Shown: piece after piece, positions 9,372-18,093 of the stretch | How the letters are laid out: every line of letters begins with the position of its first letter | Position numbering within the stretch: position 1 is the first letter of the stretch | Assembly (NCBI GenBank): GCA_045542415.1 | Contig: JAZQKZ010000002.1 | Span: 124,001-188,000 of the forward strand | Source: UMGS1958 sp045542415 | Lineage (GTDB): Bacteria > Bacillota > Clostridia > UBA1381 | Direction of reading: 5' to 3' | DNA: 64,000 bases | The notes under the pieces: model-generated | Told to the model about the DNA's origin: nothing | The model's database searches: none | The model's input: the letters and a program-made list of their open reading frames with translations, nothing else | Translations under genes and position numbers: made by a program

Positions 9372-10661
9372 TTACATTAACTCTCCTTGATTGACACGGA
9401 TTTTTCCGCCCACAATAACGTATTCCGGCTTACCGTTCAATACCCAGCCATCATACGGTGAATTCTTGCCCTTTGACTTGAACTCGTTTACATCTACTGT
9501 CCATTCCTTATCCGGGTCAAAAATTATAATATCGGCTGCATATCCCTCGCCAAGTGTACCCTTGTTGATACCTAAAATTCTTGACGGGTTAACTGCCATC
9601 TTTTCAATCAACTCACTCAATGTAAGAACCCCCTCTTTTACAAGGCACTTCAAGGCGAGTCCCAGTGAAGTTTCAATTCCTACAATACCGTTCTTTGCTA
9701 CTGCAAATTCGCAGTTTTTCTCATCAACATGATGCGGTGCATGGTCTGTTACAATACAGTCTATTGTACCATCCTTTAAGCCCTCTATAATTGCCTCTAC
9801 GTCATCCTGTGTTCTGAGCGGCGGATTCATCTTTGCATTTGTGTTAAAACCTATACAAGCATCTTCTGTAAGCGAGAAATAATGCGGACAAGTCTCACAT
9901 GTCACCTTTACGCCACGCTTTTTTGCCTGTCTTACCAGTTCTACCGTGCCTCTTGTACTGATATGTGCGATATGCACTCTCTTACCCTCTGCCTCAGCTA
10001 CCAGAATATCACGCGCCGCCATAACCTCTTCGGCGGATCTTGAAATACCCTTTAAACCCATCGATGTCGCCACATCACCGTCATTCATGCTTCCGTCAGC
10101 AAGACTCATAACCTCACAGTGTGAGATTACCGGTATATCAAACATATCTGCATATGTCATTGCACGTCTCATAAGACCGCTGTCCTCTACCGGATGTCCG
10201 TCATCAGAAATCGCCACAGCTCCTGCAAAACGCATCGAACCGATTTCAGCAAGCTCCTTGCCGTTAAGACCCTTTGAGATTGCTCCGACCGGATACACAT
10301 TTACATATCCGACATCCTTTGCTTTCTGTATGATATACGATACAATTGCTTCATTATCAACAACCGGATCGGTATTCGGCATACATGCAACGCTCGTCAC
10401 ACCGCCGACCGCTGCCGCTTTTGTTCCCGATTCAATATCCTCTTTATATTCCTGACCCGGTTCACGGAGATGTACATGCATATCAACCAGTCCCGGTGTT
10501 ACAACCTTTCCTGTCGCATCAATTATACGCATCTCCACACCCTCAAGATCAGGATTTATTCCTATTTCCGATATAACTCCGTTCTCTACAAAGATGTCTG
10601 TAACTTCATCTATACCATTAGCAGGATCGATAACTCGTCCGCCTTTAATTAATAATTTCAT
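9372..10661 (-). CDS. pyrC: Dihydroorotase
   Basis: Zinc amidohydrolase converting carbamoyl-aspartate to dihydroorotate. Metal-binding DMHVHLREPGQ is near residue 58, and the family segments DGHPVEDSG and VTDHAPHHVDEK are present; the length is 429 residues. An earlier in-frame start at 10679 exists, but GGAGGAG lies 6 bases before the ATG at 10659-10661, so that start is chosen. It follows pyrB by 14 bases. Confidence 0.95.
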   Translation of the reverse strand: MKLLIKGGRVIDPANGIDEVTDIFVENGVISEIGINPDLEGVEMRIIDATGKVVTPGLVDMHVHLREPGQEYKEDIESGTKAAAVGGVTSVACMPNTDPVVDNEAIVSYIIQKAKDVGYVNVYPVGAISKGLNGKELAEIGSMRFAGAVAISDDGHPVEDSGLMRRAMTYADMFDIPVISHCEVMSLADGSMNDGDVATSMGLKGISRSAEEVMAARDILVAEAEGKRVHIAHISTRGTVELVRQAKKRGVKVTCETCPHYFSLTEDACIGFNTNAKMNPPLRTQDDVEAIIEGLKDGTIDCIVTDHAPHHVDEKNCEFAVAKNGIVGIETSLGLALKCLVKEGVLTLSELIEKMAVNPSRILGINKGTLGEGYAADIIIFDPDKEWTVDVNEFKSKGKNSPYDGWVLNGKPEYVIVGGKIRVNQGELM

Positions 10662-10675
10662 TCTCTTCTCCTCCA

Positions 10676-11605
10676 TCAATCCTCATTAGGTATAAAGCTT
10701 CCACGAGTAAGAAGATACATAACTGCCATTCTTACTGCAACGCCGTTTGTTACCTGCTCATTTATCACGCTCTGTTCACCGTCTATAACCGAGGTTGAGA
10801 ACTCAACTCCGCGATTTACCGGACCCGGATGCATTACAAGGGCATCCGGCTTTGCAAACTTCAATCTGTTATCATCTACTCCAAAGAAACGGTGATACTC
10901 ATTAACGCTCGGGAACAGTCCGCTCTTCTGTCTCTCAAGCTGAATTCTCAGACCCATTACCACATCAGCGTCCATTATAGCCTCATGTACCGTATTATAC
11001 GCCTTTACACCAAGCTTTTCAATACCTTTCGGCATAAGTGTTGCAGGTCCTCCAACGCTGACCTCTGCTCCCAGCTTTGTGAGTCCGTAGATATTTGATC
11101 TTACAACTCTTGAATGATAAATATCACCGATAATAGCTACCTTTAACCCCTTAATCGTTCCTTTTTTCTCAAGTATAGTAAGCATGTCAAGAAGTGCCTG
11201 AGTCGGATGCTCATTCATGCCGTCACCGCCGTTTACTACCGATGCCTTTACCAACGGAGCGATAAGATGCGGAGCACCGCTCATGCTGTGACGCATTACT
11301 ATAATATCCGTTCCCATCATGTCAAGCGTTTGTGCCGTATCTATAAGAGTCTCGCCCTTGGCAACGGACGAACCACTTGCCGTAATATTTGCTGCATTTG
11401 CGCTTAAATACTTTGCCGCAAGCTCAAAAGACATTCTTGTTCTTGTACTGTTTTCGTAGAAAAGATTTATTACCGTTTTTCCCTGCAAATGCTGAGCCTT
11501 CTTGTTATTGCTTAAAACCAGCTTCTTCATCTGCTGTGCTGTGGTTAATATTCCCATTATTTCCTCAGCACTCAAATCCTTCAGTCCGAGTAAATCCAAT
11601 TTCAT
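10676..11605 (-). CDS. pyrB: Aspartate carbamoyltransferase catalytic subunit
   Basis: Condenses carbamoyl phosphate with aspartate. The carbamoyl-phosphate motif FYENSTRTRMSFE, the DEHPTQALLD-equivalent GMNEHPTQALLD and the C-terminal VMHPGPVNRGVEF are visible; the length is 309 residues. I chose the ATG at 11603-11605, which overlaps the pyrR stop by one base and follows GGAGGAG; an upstream start at 11626 would run into pyrR. No regulatory pyrI subunit is present, consistent with PyrR control. Confidence 0.96.
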   Translation of the reverse strand: MKLDLLGLKDLSAEEIMGILTTAQQMKKLVLSNNKKAQHLQGKTVINLFYENSTRTRMSFELAAKYLSANAANITASGSSVAKGETLIDTAQTLDMMGTDIIVMRHSMSGAPHLIAPLVKASVVNGGDGMNEHPTQALLDMLTILEKKGTIKGLKVAIIGDIYHSRVVRSNIYGLTKLGAEVSVGGPATLMPKGIEKLGVKAYNTVHEAIMDADVVMGLRIQLERQKSGLFPSVNEYHRFFGVDDNRLKFAKPDALVMHPGPVNRGVEFSTSVIDGEQSVINEQVTNGVAVRMAVMYLLTRGSFIPNED

Positions 11606-12156
11606 CAGTTCTCCTCCTTTGAGCATATCATTACACGCTTAATTTCTCCGTCTTCCGAGATTTCTGCGTCTATATATTCGTCTTTAGCTGTAGGTGCTTT
11701 TCTTCCCGTATAATCGGCTGAAATGGGAAGCTCTTTCTGGCATCTGTCAACCAGAACCGCAAGCTCTACTCTGTTCGGTCTCCCCATATCAAAAATTTCA
11801 TCAATCGCCGAACGTATTGTTCTTCCTGTATAAAGTACATCATCTACAAGAATTATATTTTTATCCTCGATTGAAAACGGAATGTCTGTATCCTTTACAA
11901 CCGGATGCGCATTAAGCCTTGTCAGATCGTCACGGTAAAATGTTATGTCAAGCGTTCCCATCGGAATATTTACTTCCTCAAGCTCCTTTATCTTTTTGCG
12001 TATTGCTTTCGCCAGCAATACACCCTTTGTCTGGATACCGATAATTACCATATTCTCAGTGCCTCTGTTTTTTTCAAGAATCTGGTATGCCATACGGCTT
12101 ACGGCTCTTTTTGATTCTTCCGCATCCATGATGACCGATTTCTCTTTAAATTTCAT
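11605..12156 (-). CDS. pyrR: Bifunctional pyr operon regulator / uracil phosphoribosyltransferase
   Basis: RNA-binding regulator that senses UMP/UTP and binds pyr mRNA; it often also has uracil phosphoribosyltransferase activity. The PRPP-binding loop IILVDDVLYTGRTIRSA and the family segment LDITFYRDDLTRL are present in 183 residues. It is the first gene of the operon and is translationally linked to pyrB. The leader upstream has a 12-bp hairpin that is a candidate target. Confidence 0.95.
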   Translation of the reverse strand: MKFKEKSVIMDAEESKRAVSRMAYQILEKNRGTENMVIIGIQTKGVLLAKAIRKKIKELEEVNIPMGTLDITFYRDDLTRLNAHPVVKDTDIPFSIEDKNIILVDDVLYTGRTIRSAIDEIFDMGRPNRVELAVLVDRCQKELPISADYTGRKAPTAKDEYIDAEISEDGEIKRVMICSKEEN

Positions 12157-12262
12157 CTTAGTCCATTCCTCTCCGGCAGCTGTGCCTATATAATTCTTTC
12201 ATTTATACCTGAGATAAAAGCAACGCCCACCAAAGCTCTGCTTTATTCCGATACAATAACTA

Positions 12263-12292
12263 CATTAATAAAACCCTACCGTTTTATTAATG
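12263..12292 (-). promoter_or_regulatory. pyr leader hairpin at the mRNA 5' end
   Basis: A perfect 12-bp inverted repeat (CATTAATAAAAC / GTTTTATTAATG) with a 6-base loop, read GGTAGG on the mRNA. It starts about 7 bases after the predicted transcription start. No T run follows, so it is not a terminator. It may be a PyrR target or a stabilising 5' stem; I could not match the standard PyrR-binding consensus. Confidence 0.6.
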
Positions 12293-12305
12293 CTTACATA
12301 CAATC

Positions 12306-12334
12306 ATTATATCATATTTAGTCGAATATAGCAA
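12306..12334 (-). promoter_or_regulatory. Promoter of the pyr operon
   Basis: Minus-strand -35 TTGCTA (12329-12334), 17-base spacer and -10 TATAAT (12306-12311). The leader to the pyrR ATG is about 140 bases. Confidence 0.8.
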
Positions 12335-12359
12335 TAGATAAATAAAATTTTTACCCATG

Positions 12360-12391
12360 AAAAAGCAGCACTTCGTATGAAATGCCGCTTT
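12360..12391 (-). terminator. Terminator after the SGNH-like gene
   Basis: Imperfect hairpin pairing AAAGCAGCA with TGCCGCTTT, followed on the minus strand by a run of five T. It lies 6 bases past the stop of the serine-rich protein gene, between it and the divergently placed pyr promoter region. Confidence 0.65.
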
Positions 12392-12397
12392 ATATAA

Positions 12398-13714
12398 TTA
12401 TAAGTCCTCTAAATTATCCGAAACAGCCTTTCCGCCCGACTTCTTGGTTGAACTGCTTGATGATGAGCCGCTGTTTGAGCTGTCCGAATTTGATGATGAA
12501 CTGTTGCTGCTGTTTGAGCTGCCTGAGCCTGATGAATTATCTGAGCTTGATGAGCTGCTACTACTGCTCTTCTTTGAGCTGCTGCTTGAACTGCTTGATG
12601 ATGAGCTGCTGCTCTTGCTTGAGCTACTTGAGCCTGATGAATTATCCGAACTTGACGAGCTGCTACTGCTCTTCTTTGAACTGCTTGATGATGAACTGCT
12701 GTTATTACTACCTGAGGTATCCGAGCCTGATGAATCATCTGAGCTTGACGAGCTGCTACTGCTGCTCTTCTTTGAGCTACTGCTCGAACTGCTTGATGAT
12801 GAACTGCTGCTCTTGCTTGAGCTACTTGACGATTCTTCCTCTTCATCCTCATCAGTTCTGCTTGCTGCTCTTGCCATAGCTTCTTTTGTATAATTCTTCT
12901 GGATATATACAAGGCTCTTTTCATAATATGAACGGTCTAAATGTATGCCGTCATCAGCGGCACTTGCCGGGAGGTATCCCTTTGAATTTGCAAGTACATC
13001 AAAAATATCACAATAAATAGCATCTGTGTCCTCTGCCAAAGCCTTGATTTTCTTATTCATTTTTTCGACATCACTATTTGTATATGTAACATCTTCCTCC
13101 GCATCCTCAGATACAGGTATCATTGATATAAGATAAATCTGTGCATCCGGCTGATATTTCTTTGCCTTTTCAATTACATTTTCATATTCATTTATAAATT
13201 CATCGCTGTCATCCCATTCAAGCTCTTCTTCTCCGAACATCATGAATATTTTTTTATAAGTTGTATTGCTGTTGAGTGCATTTATATAAACAACACTGCT
13301 GCCCTCCGGCTTGTCTTCAAGCACTTCGCTTACGTCAAGACCGTCCGCACATATATAATCCGCACCCGGAACCAGATCCTCATATTCAATATCTGCAACA
13401 AAGGAATTTCCTATAAAGCAAGCATCCGCATAAAATTCACTGTCAATTTCCCTGTTTGTTGACATAGTCGGAAGCGGAGAAACAGTCACCTCTGCATTCT
13501 GTGCCTCGTTTGCCGCATTATTACAGCCTCTTACAGCCAATACTGTAATCAAAATAATCAACAGCACAACCGCCGCCAATATGCACCTTACAATTCTTTT
13601 ACGGCGTTTTTCCCTTTGTTCTTTTCTTTTCTTAATATTTCTTATTCTTTTTTGCTGTTCACTGACCACTCTTGTTCCCGATGACGGCGGTCTGCGTCTT
13701 CTGTTCTCACTCAC
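12398..13714 (-). CDS. Membrane-anchored SGNH-hydrolase-like protein with serine-rich tail
   Basis: 438 residues in four parts. First is a very basic cytoplasmic N-terminus (about 1-43). Then comes one transmembrane helix (about 44-62, CILAAVVLLIILITVLAV). The extracellular domain (about 80-285) resembles SGNH/GDSL hydrolases: CFIGNSFVADI where block I normally reads GDS, and DGIHLD near the end, as in the Asp-x-x-His block. From about residue 290 there is a roughly 140-residue tail almost wholly of Ser with KK, D and G interruptions. The GTG start at 13714 follows AAGGGG by 9 bases. Candidate cell-wall or polysaccharide esterase; substrate unknown. The Ser tail is built from repeated near-identical DNA units and may be length-variable. 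Confidence 0.75.
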   Translation of the reverse strand: MSENRRRRPPSSGTRVVSEQQKRIRNIKKRKEQREKRRKRIVRCILAAVVLLIILITVLAVRGCNNAANEAQNAEVTVSPLPTMSTNREIDSEFYADACFIGNSFVADIEYEDLVPGADYICADGLDVSEVLEDKPEGSSVVYINALNSNTTYKKIFMMFGEEELEWDDSDEFINEYENVIEKAKKYQPDAQIYLISMIPVSEDAEEDVTYTNSDVEKMNKKIKALAEDTDAIYCDIFDVLANSKGYLPASAADDGIHLDRSYYEKSLVYIQKNYTKEAMARAASRTDEDEEEESSSSSSKSSSSSSSSSSSSSKKSSSSSSSSSDDSSGSDTSGSNNSSSSSSSSKKSSSSSSSSDNSSGSSSSSKSSSSSSSSSSSSSKKSSSSSSSSSDNSSGSGSSNSSNSSSSNSDSSNSGSSSSSSTKKSGGKAVSDNLEDL

Positions 13715-13755
13715 TTTGCATTTCCCCTTGCTTTAATTTAATTTTTATCAATTTA

Positions 13756-13784
13756 AGAATATCACTTTTGTCGCCTTTTGTCAA
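13756..13784 (-). promoter_or_regulatory. Promoter of the SGNH-like gene
   Basis: Minus-strand TTGACA (13779-13784), 17-base spacer and TATTCT (13756-13761), about 42 bases before the GTG start. Confidence 0.75.
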
Positions 13785-13822
13785 GGGATTTTAGCATTTG
13801 TCAGATTTTTTCCGATTCAGTC

Positions 13823-13852
13823 AAAAAAAGAGAGGTTTTCACCTCTCTTTTT
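13823..13852 (-). terminator. Terminator of the nusB-ispA operon
   Basis: AAAAAAAGAGAGGT paired with ACCTCTCTTTTT across a TTTC loop, just past the DUF212 gene. The T run on the minus strand marks a rho-independent terminator. Confidence 0.9.
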
Positions 13853-13875
13853 ATACATTTTCATTTACCGAAAAT

Positions 13876-14334
13876 TTACGCAAACCTTATTATTGCAATA
13901 AGTATTCCGAGTATCGCCCCGGCAAAAACCTCAAGCGGTGTATGACCTAAAAGCTCCTTGAGCTTTTTATCGGTATTGTTGAATGTGCCATGTTCCCACT
14001 CTTCAACCATTTTATTAAGTATTACCGCCTGCTGACCTGCACTACGCCTTACTCCCGATGCATCATACATTACTACAAATGATAATATCATGCATATCGC
14101 AAACAATGCACTTTCAAAGCCGTGAACAAATCCAACAGCCATTGTTAAAGACATTGTAATCGACGAATGTGATGACGGCATTCCGCCTGAGCCTACAAGC
14201 CTTGTAAAATCAAGCTTTTTATGAGTTATGCATACGAGAATCACCTTAAGCACCTGTGCCGCAAGCCATCCTGCCAATGCCGTTATCAGAATATCGTTAT
14301 TTATTATCTGTGCAATAGTGTTTAGTTTACTCAT
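13876..14334 (-). CDS. Divergent PAP2-family (DUF212) membrane protein
   Basis: A 152-residue multi-pass membrane protein. The motif GGMPSSHSSITMSLTMAVGF and the segment MYDASGVRRSAGQQA identify the DUF212 branch of the acid phosphatase/haloperoxidase superfamily. Its position after ispA, a polyprenyl diphosphate synthase, makes a lipid or prenyl-phosphate substrate plausible, but that is inference. It ends the operon, 12 bases after ispA, before a strong terminator. Confidence 0.85.
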   Translation of the reverse strand: MSKLNTIAQIINNDILITALAGWLAAQVLKVILVCITHKKLDFTRLVGSGGMPSSHSSITMSLTMAVGFVHGFESALFAICMILSFVVMYDASGVRRSAGQQAVILNKMVEEWEHGTFNNTDKKLKELLGHTPLEVFAGAILGILIAIIRFA

Positions 14335-14345
14335 TTTATCATTCC

Positions 14346-15221
14346 TTAATTAGTTCTGTTTATAAGATAATCCGTAAGTCGGATTAAAAACTCTGCCTTG
14401 TCACCAAAGCGTTCCAATGCAGCTTTTGCCTTTTGTGAATATTCCTCCACAAGCTCCTTTGACCTTTCAAGTCCCAGAAGCTTTACATAAGTATTCTTAT
14501 CGTTTTCTTCATCCGAGCCTATAGGCTTTCCAAGCTCCTCCTCTGTTGATACAACATCAAGTATATCATCACGAATCTGGAACGCTGTTCCGAGATTTAT
14601 CGCAAATTCATCAGCCGCCGCAATATCCTCTTCACTGCCGCCGCCCATAAGCATACCTATGGTACACGCACTCCTTATAATCGCTCCTGTTTTCATAAGA
14701 TGAAGCTGACGCAATAAATCAAGCTCAATTTCGTGTCCCTCGTTTTCAATATCAATAATTTGTCCGCCTATCATACCCTCAGTTCCTGACGAGGAAGCAA
14801 GCATATTTACGGCACGAAGCACACGCTGCGGATAATCACCCTTATATTCTGACACTATTTCAAATGCTTTATTCAACAGTGCATCTCCTGCCAGAATTGC
14901 AGTTGACTCTCCGAACTTTATATGATTAGTAGGCATTCCACGCCTCAAATCATCATTATCCATAGCCGGAAGATCATCATGAATAAGCGAATATGTATGA
15001 ATCATTTCCATAGCACATGCAAACGGCATTACATCTGCTCTGCTACCGTCCATCATTTCACACATTTTAAGCATAAGCACAGGACGCAAACGCTTTCCGC
15101 CTGCAAAAAGACTGTAGCTCATAGCATCATAAATAACCTGATGCGGAGCATTTTTAACAGTAAAATATTCTTTTAATGCATCATCTATTTCTGCAATGAG
15201 CTTTTTCAATTCATTCTTCAT
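14346..15221 (-). CDS. ispA: Polyprenyl (farnesyl) diphosphate synthase
   Basis: Condenses IPP with allylic diphosphates to make farnesyl diphosphate. Both aspartate-rich motifs are present: DDLPAMDNDDLRRG near residue 80 and FQIRDDILDV near residue 215, with the GGKRLRP segment before the first. The 291-residue length fits the FPP/GGPP synthase family. It overlaps xseB by 11 bases, the standard xseA-xseB-ispA order. Confidence 0.93.
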   Translation of the reverse strand: MKNELKKLIAEIDDALKEYFTVKNAPHQVIYDAMSYSLFAGGKRLRPVLMLKMCEMMDGSRADVMPFACAMEMIHTYSLIHDDLPAMDNDDLRRGMPTNHIKFGESTAILAGDALLNKAFEIVSEYKGDYPQRVLRAVNMLASSSGTEGMIGGQIIDIENEGHEIELDLLRQLHLMKTGAIIRSACTIGMLMGGGSEEDIAAADEFAINLGTAFQIRDDILDVVSTEEELGKPIGSDEENDKNTYVKLLGLERSKELVEEYSQKAKAALERFGDKAEFLIRLTDYLINRTN

Positions 15222-15435
15222 TGATAAAATCCTTCTTTACAACATTTCCCTCTCCGTCATTCACAAGCATGCTTACCTTTTTCTCAGCCTCATCAAGAAG
15301 CTTCTGACATTCCTTTGTAAGCTTTACTCCTTTTTCAAATAACGAAAGCGACTCATCCAGACTCACACTTCCGCTTTCCAAAGCTCTTACTATTTCTTCA
15401 AGCTCTTTTATCGAATTTTCAAATTTATCTGCCAT
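15211..15435 (-). CDS. xseB: Exodeoxyribonuclease VII small subunit
   Basis: A 74-residue helical protein with the family pattern FENSIKELEEIVRALESG, then LDESLSLFEKGVKLTKEC. It binds XseA to form exonuclease VII, which degrades single-stranded DNA. It lies 10 bases downstream of xseA and overlaps ispA. Confidence 0.95.
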   Translation of the reverse strand: MADKFENSIKELEEIVRALESGSVSLDESLSLFEKGVKLTKECQKLLDEAEKKVSMLVNDGEGNVVKKDFINEE

Positions 15436-15445
15436 ATCAAATCTC

Positions 15446-16687
15446 CTACTTAACTATACAGTCCTTACTGCCGTCACTCATTCTGAGTTCAAACTCCATT
15501 CCGCTTTCAAGCTGAGATATACTCTTTATTACATTTTTTCCGTCCATTGGAATTGCATAACCTCGCAAAAGTACCCCAAGCGGACTAAGTGCATCAAGCT
15601 TTGATACTGTTTCTCCAAAGCGCTTCTTTTCTGCTGCAACCTTTAACTCAAAGCTGTTTCTTAACGCTACTGACAGTCTTTCGGCTTTCTGCATACCGTT
15701 TGATACTATTCCCGTATAGCTATGTTCAAGCCTTTTTGTTATAACATCAAGCCTGAGTGAATTTTCTTCAATCCTCTGTTTGGGCGTTTTAAGCTTCAGC
15801 CTTTCAAGATACATTCTCTGATGTCTTACATATCCGTTCATTGCCTGATACAGTCTCTGATAATCAGATGCAATAACCTTACCAAGCTCCTCAGCAGACG
15901 GAACTGCAAGCTCTGCTGCCGCCGACGGTGTCGGAGCACGCATATCTGCCACAAAATCTGCAATTGTGAAATCTGTTTCGTGTCCCACCGCTGAAATTAT
16001 CGGAATGCGGGACGCGAAAATCGCACGCGCTACAATTTCTTCATTAAATGCCCATAGATCTTCAATCGAACCGCCGCCTCTGCCGGCAATAATAGTATCA
16101 ACCTCTGATGTTGAATTAAAATATTCAATACCCTTTACCACAGACTCTGCTGCACCAGCTCCCTGTACCTGTGCAGGATAAAGAATTATTTCAGCCAACG
16201 GATAACGTCGGGTTATTACATTGATTATATCTCTTACCGCTGCACCCGTTGCGGCTGTTATTACTCCTATACGCTGAGGAAACTCAGGGATTGGCTTCTT
16301 ATGCTCATCACTGAACAGCCCCTCCTGAGCAAGCTGCTTTTTCAGACGTTCAAATTCCTCATATAAGGAGCCTATTCCGTCCGGACGCATTTCTTCAATA
16401 TATAGCTGATAGCTTCCGCCTGCTTCATATACCGTAACACGTCCTCTTGCAACTACTTTCATTCCGTCCTTGGGTTCAAAATCAAGACCTTGTGCTGCAC
16501 CCCGGAACATTACTGCTTTAAGTACTCCGCCCTCATCCTTTAAGGTAAGATAGATATGTCCGGAAAAATGTCGCTTAAAATTTGAAATCTCTCCCTTGAC
16601 ATTTACGTTATTGAGAATTTTATTGTTATCAAGTATCTTCTTGACATATGCATTAATCTGCGATACTGTTCCTGTTCTTATTTCCAT
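15446..16687 (-). CDS. xseA: Exodeoxyribonuclease VII large subunit
   Basis: Catalytic and DNA-binding subunit of exonuclease VII. An N-terminal OB fold (KGEISNFKRHFSGHIYLTLKDE) precedes the nuclease core with VITAATGAAVRDI, IIAGRGGGSIEDLWAFN and SAVGHETDFTIADFVADMRAPTP split across the central third. The open frame can be extended to a TTG at 16711, but the ATG at 16685-16687 matches the usual N-terminus, giving 413 residues and a 35-base overlap with the upstream Kae1-like gene. Confidence 0.95.
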   Translation of the reverse strand: MEIRTGTVSQINAYVKKILDNNKILNNVNVKGEISNFKRHFSGHIYLTLKDEGGVLKAVMFRGAAQGLDFEPKDGMKVVARGRVTVYEAGGSYQLYIEEMRPDGIGSLYEEFERLKKQLAQEGLFSDEHKKPIPEFPQRIGVITAATGAAVRDIINVITRRYPLAEIILYPAQVQGAGAAESVVKGIEYFNSTSEVDTIIAGRGGGSIEDLWAFNEEIVARAIFASRIPIISAVGHETDFTIADFVADMRAPTPSAAAELAVPSAEELGKVIASDYQRLYQAMNGYVRHQRMYLERLKLKTPKQRIEENSLRLDVITKRLEHSYTGIVSNGMQKAERLSVALRNSFELKVAAEKKRFGETVSKLDALSPLGVLLRGYAIPMDGKNVIKSISQLESGMEFELRMSDGSKDCIVK

Positions 16688-17612
16688 ATGCAATTCTCGT
16701 AAGCTCCGCAATTCCTACGGCATTATCCGTTGAAAGCTCCCGTGCTGCAAATTTTACTCTGCCATTTACGGAGCGAAGCCCTTCCCTTATAATCTGATTG
16801 GATGCCACTCCGCCTGCAACAAGCACATCCTGTAAGCCGGTATCTTTTATTGCGGCTGATACACTTTTTATAAGTGCTTTTTTCACACCCGTAAGCACGC
16901 CTCTTGCAAGTGCAGCACGTTCCTCTTCACCTGAATCCGGTATCATTCGAACGGCTTTCGTTTCAACACCTGACAAATTCATCCATGCACCGTCTGTATT
17001 GACATTAAGACGGATTTCCTGATCCGTTGTATTTGCCAACTTCTCCATATGAACACCTGCAGGAAAGCTCATTCCGAGAGCCACTCCTACCCTGTCAATA
17101 AACTGACCTGCACTGATATCACGGCTTCCGCCTACAATTTCACAGTCAAACCCGTGTCCGCCATAGGCAGTTTTTAATATTTCCGTAGTTCCACCGGACA
17201 GATGCAGTGACAAAAATTTCCTTTCAAGCAGCTCATATTCGTCACAAGAAAGTATCCCTGCCATTATATGCCCGTCCTGATGCGAAAATTCGTATAACTC
17301 TACACCCAGTGTTTCTGCAATCACCTGTGCATAGCCATACCCTGCCATAAACACCGGCATATATGACCCCTCAATGCTTCTGGGACGAGTGCTTACACCT
17401 ACTGCCGCTATATCACGGGGATTTATATCCTTGCAAACATCTTTGTACAGCAGCGGAAGATTTTTCATATGCTGAAAAACACCGTCGCTTTGTCTTAAAC
17501 CACGTTCGCCCTGACGTACGTCAAGGATTTTACGACAGTTTATTACGCCTTTTTCGCCCACAACCGCTACTGAAGTAGTATAGTTACTTGTATCAATACC
17601 GAGATAAATCAT
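16653..17612 (-). CDS. Kae1/TsaD-like domain protein (paralogue of the tRNA t6A enzyme)
   Basis: A 319-residue ASKHA-fold protein related to TsaD. The N-terminal LGIDTSNYTTSVAV, the metal-ligand pair in FSHQDGHIMAG (HxxxH, as in TsaD NHLEGH) and the C-terminal LVAGGVASNQ and STDNAVGIAEL segments are kept. It is more diverged than true TsaD and sits in the nusB-xseA operon, where Clostridia carry this second homologue. The true tsaD, with tsaB and tsaE, is not in the window. Role unknown. It overlaps nusB by 4 bases and xseA by 35. Confidence 0.85.
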   Translation of the reverse strand: MIYLGIDTSNYTTSVAVVGEKGVINCRKILDVRQGERGLRQSDGVFQHMKNLPLLYKDVCKDINPRDIAAVGVSTRPRSIEGSYMPVFMAGYGYAQVIAETLGVELYEFSHQDGHIMAGILSCDEYELLERKFLSLHLSGGTTEILKTAYGGHGFDCEIVGGSRDISAGQFIDRVGVALGMSFPAGVHMEKLANTTDQEIRLNVNTDGAWMNLSGVETKAVRMIPDSGEEERAALARGVLTGVKKALIKSVSAAIKDTGLQDVLVAGGVASNQIIREGLRSVNGRVKFAARELSTDNAVGIAELTRIAYGNKNRNSIAD

Positions 17613-18019
17613 ACATTTTTCATGAACGAGCCGAGTATTCCATTAACAAATTTCGGGTCATCATCTGTTCCGTATTTCTTTGCAAGTTCAACCGCCTCAT
17701 TGATTGCAACTTTCGGCGGAACATCCTCCATGTACTTGATTTCATAGATAGCAAGCTTCAAGATTGTCAAAGATACCTTTGAAATTCTTGAAATTGACCA
17801 GCCCTTTTTAAGGTATTTTTCCACCTCGCCTACCAACTCGTCACGCTTTGCCTGCACTCCGCGTACTACCGTCTGTATATATCCGAGATTGTCCTCGCAC
17901 TCCGGCTTTTCCTTTAAAAGCTCCTCCATCATTTCATCAAGCTCATCGCCGTGCTGATTTATCTGAAATATCTGCGTGAATGCAGCTTCACGCGCTTCAC
18001 TTCTTGTTTGTCTTTTCAT
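17609..18019 (-). CDS. nusB: Transcription antitermination factor NusB
   Basis: All-helical RNA-binding factor that joins NusE/S10 at boxA in rRNA operons. RSEAREAAFTQIFQ at the N-terminus, WSISRISKVSLTILKLAIYE in the middle and VAINEAVELAKKYGTDDDPKFVNGIL near the C-terminus are diagnostic. The ATG at 18017-18019 follows GGAG by 7 bases; an ATG four codons upstream includes the ribosome-binding site and is rejected. Length 136 residues. First gene of its operon. Confidence 0.95.
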   Translation of the reverse strand: MKRQTRSEAREAAFTQIFQINQHGDELDEMMEELLKEKPECEDNLGYIQTVVRGVQAKRDELVGEVEKYLKKGWSISRISKVSLTILKLAIYEIKYMEDVPPKVAINEAVELAKKYGTDDDPKFVNGILGSFMKNV

Positions 18020-18058
18020 AATATGCTCCATTCAAAAAACATAAATTTATATACTGTT

Positions 18059-18087
18059 AGTATATCATATCCGGAAATAAATTGCAA
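18059..18087 (-). promoter_or_regulatory. Promoter of the nusB operon
   Basis: Minus-strand TTGCAA (18082-18087), 17-base spacer and TATACT (18059-18064). The start region overlaps a TATACT..AGTATA dyad. Confidence 0.75.
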
Positions 18088-18093
18088 GGATAT

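Noticed and set aside
12444..12893. 149-residue leucine-rich frame on the plus strand
   Set aside because: It is the exact antisense of the serine-rich tail: repeated Ser codons read as Leu/Glu on the other strand. No ribosome-binding site.
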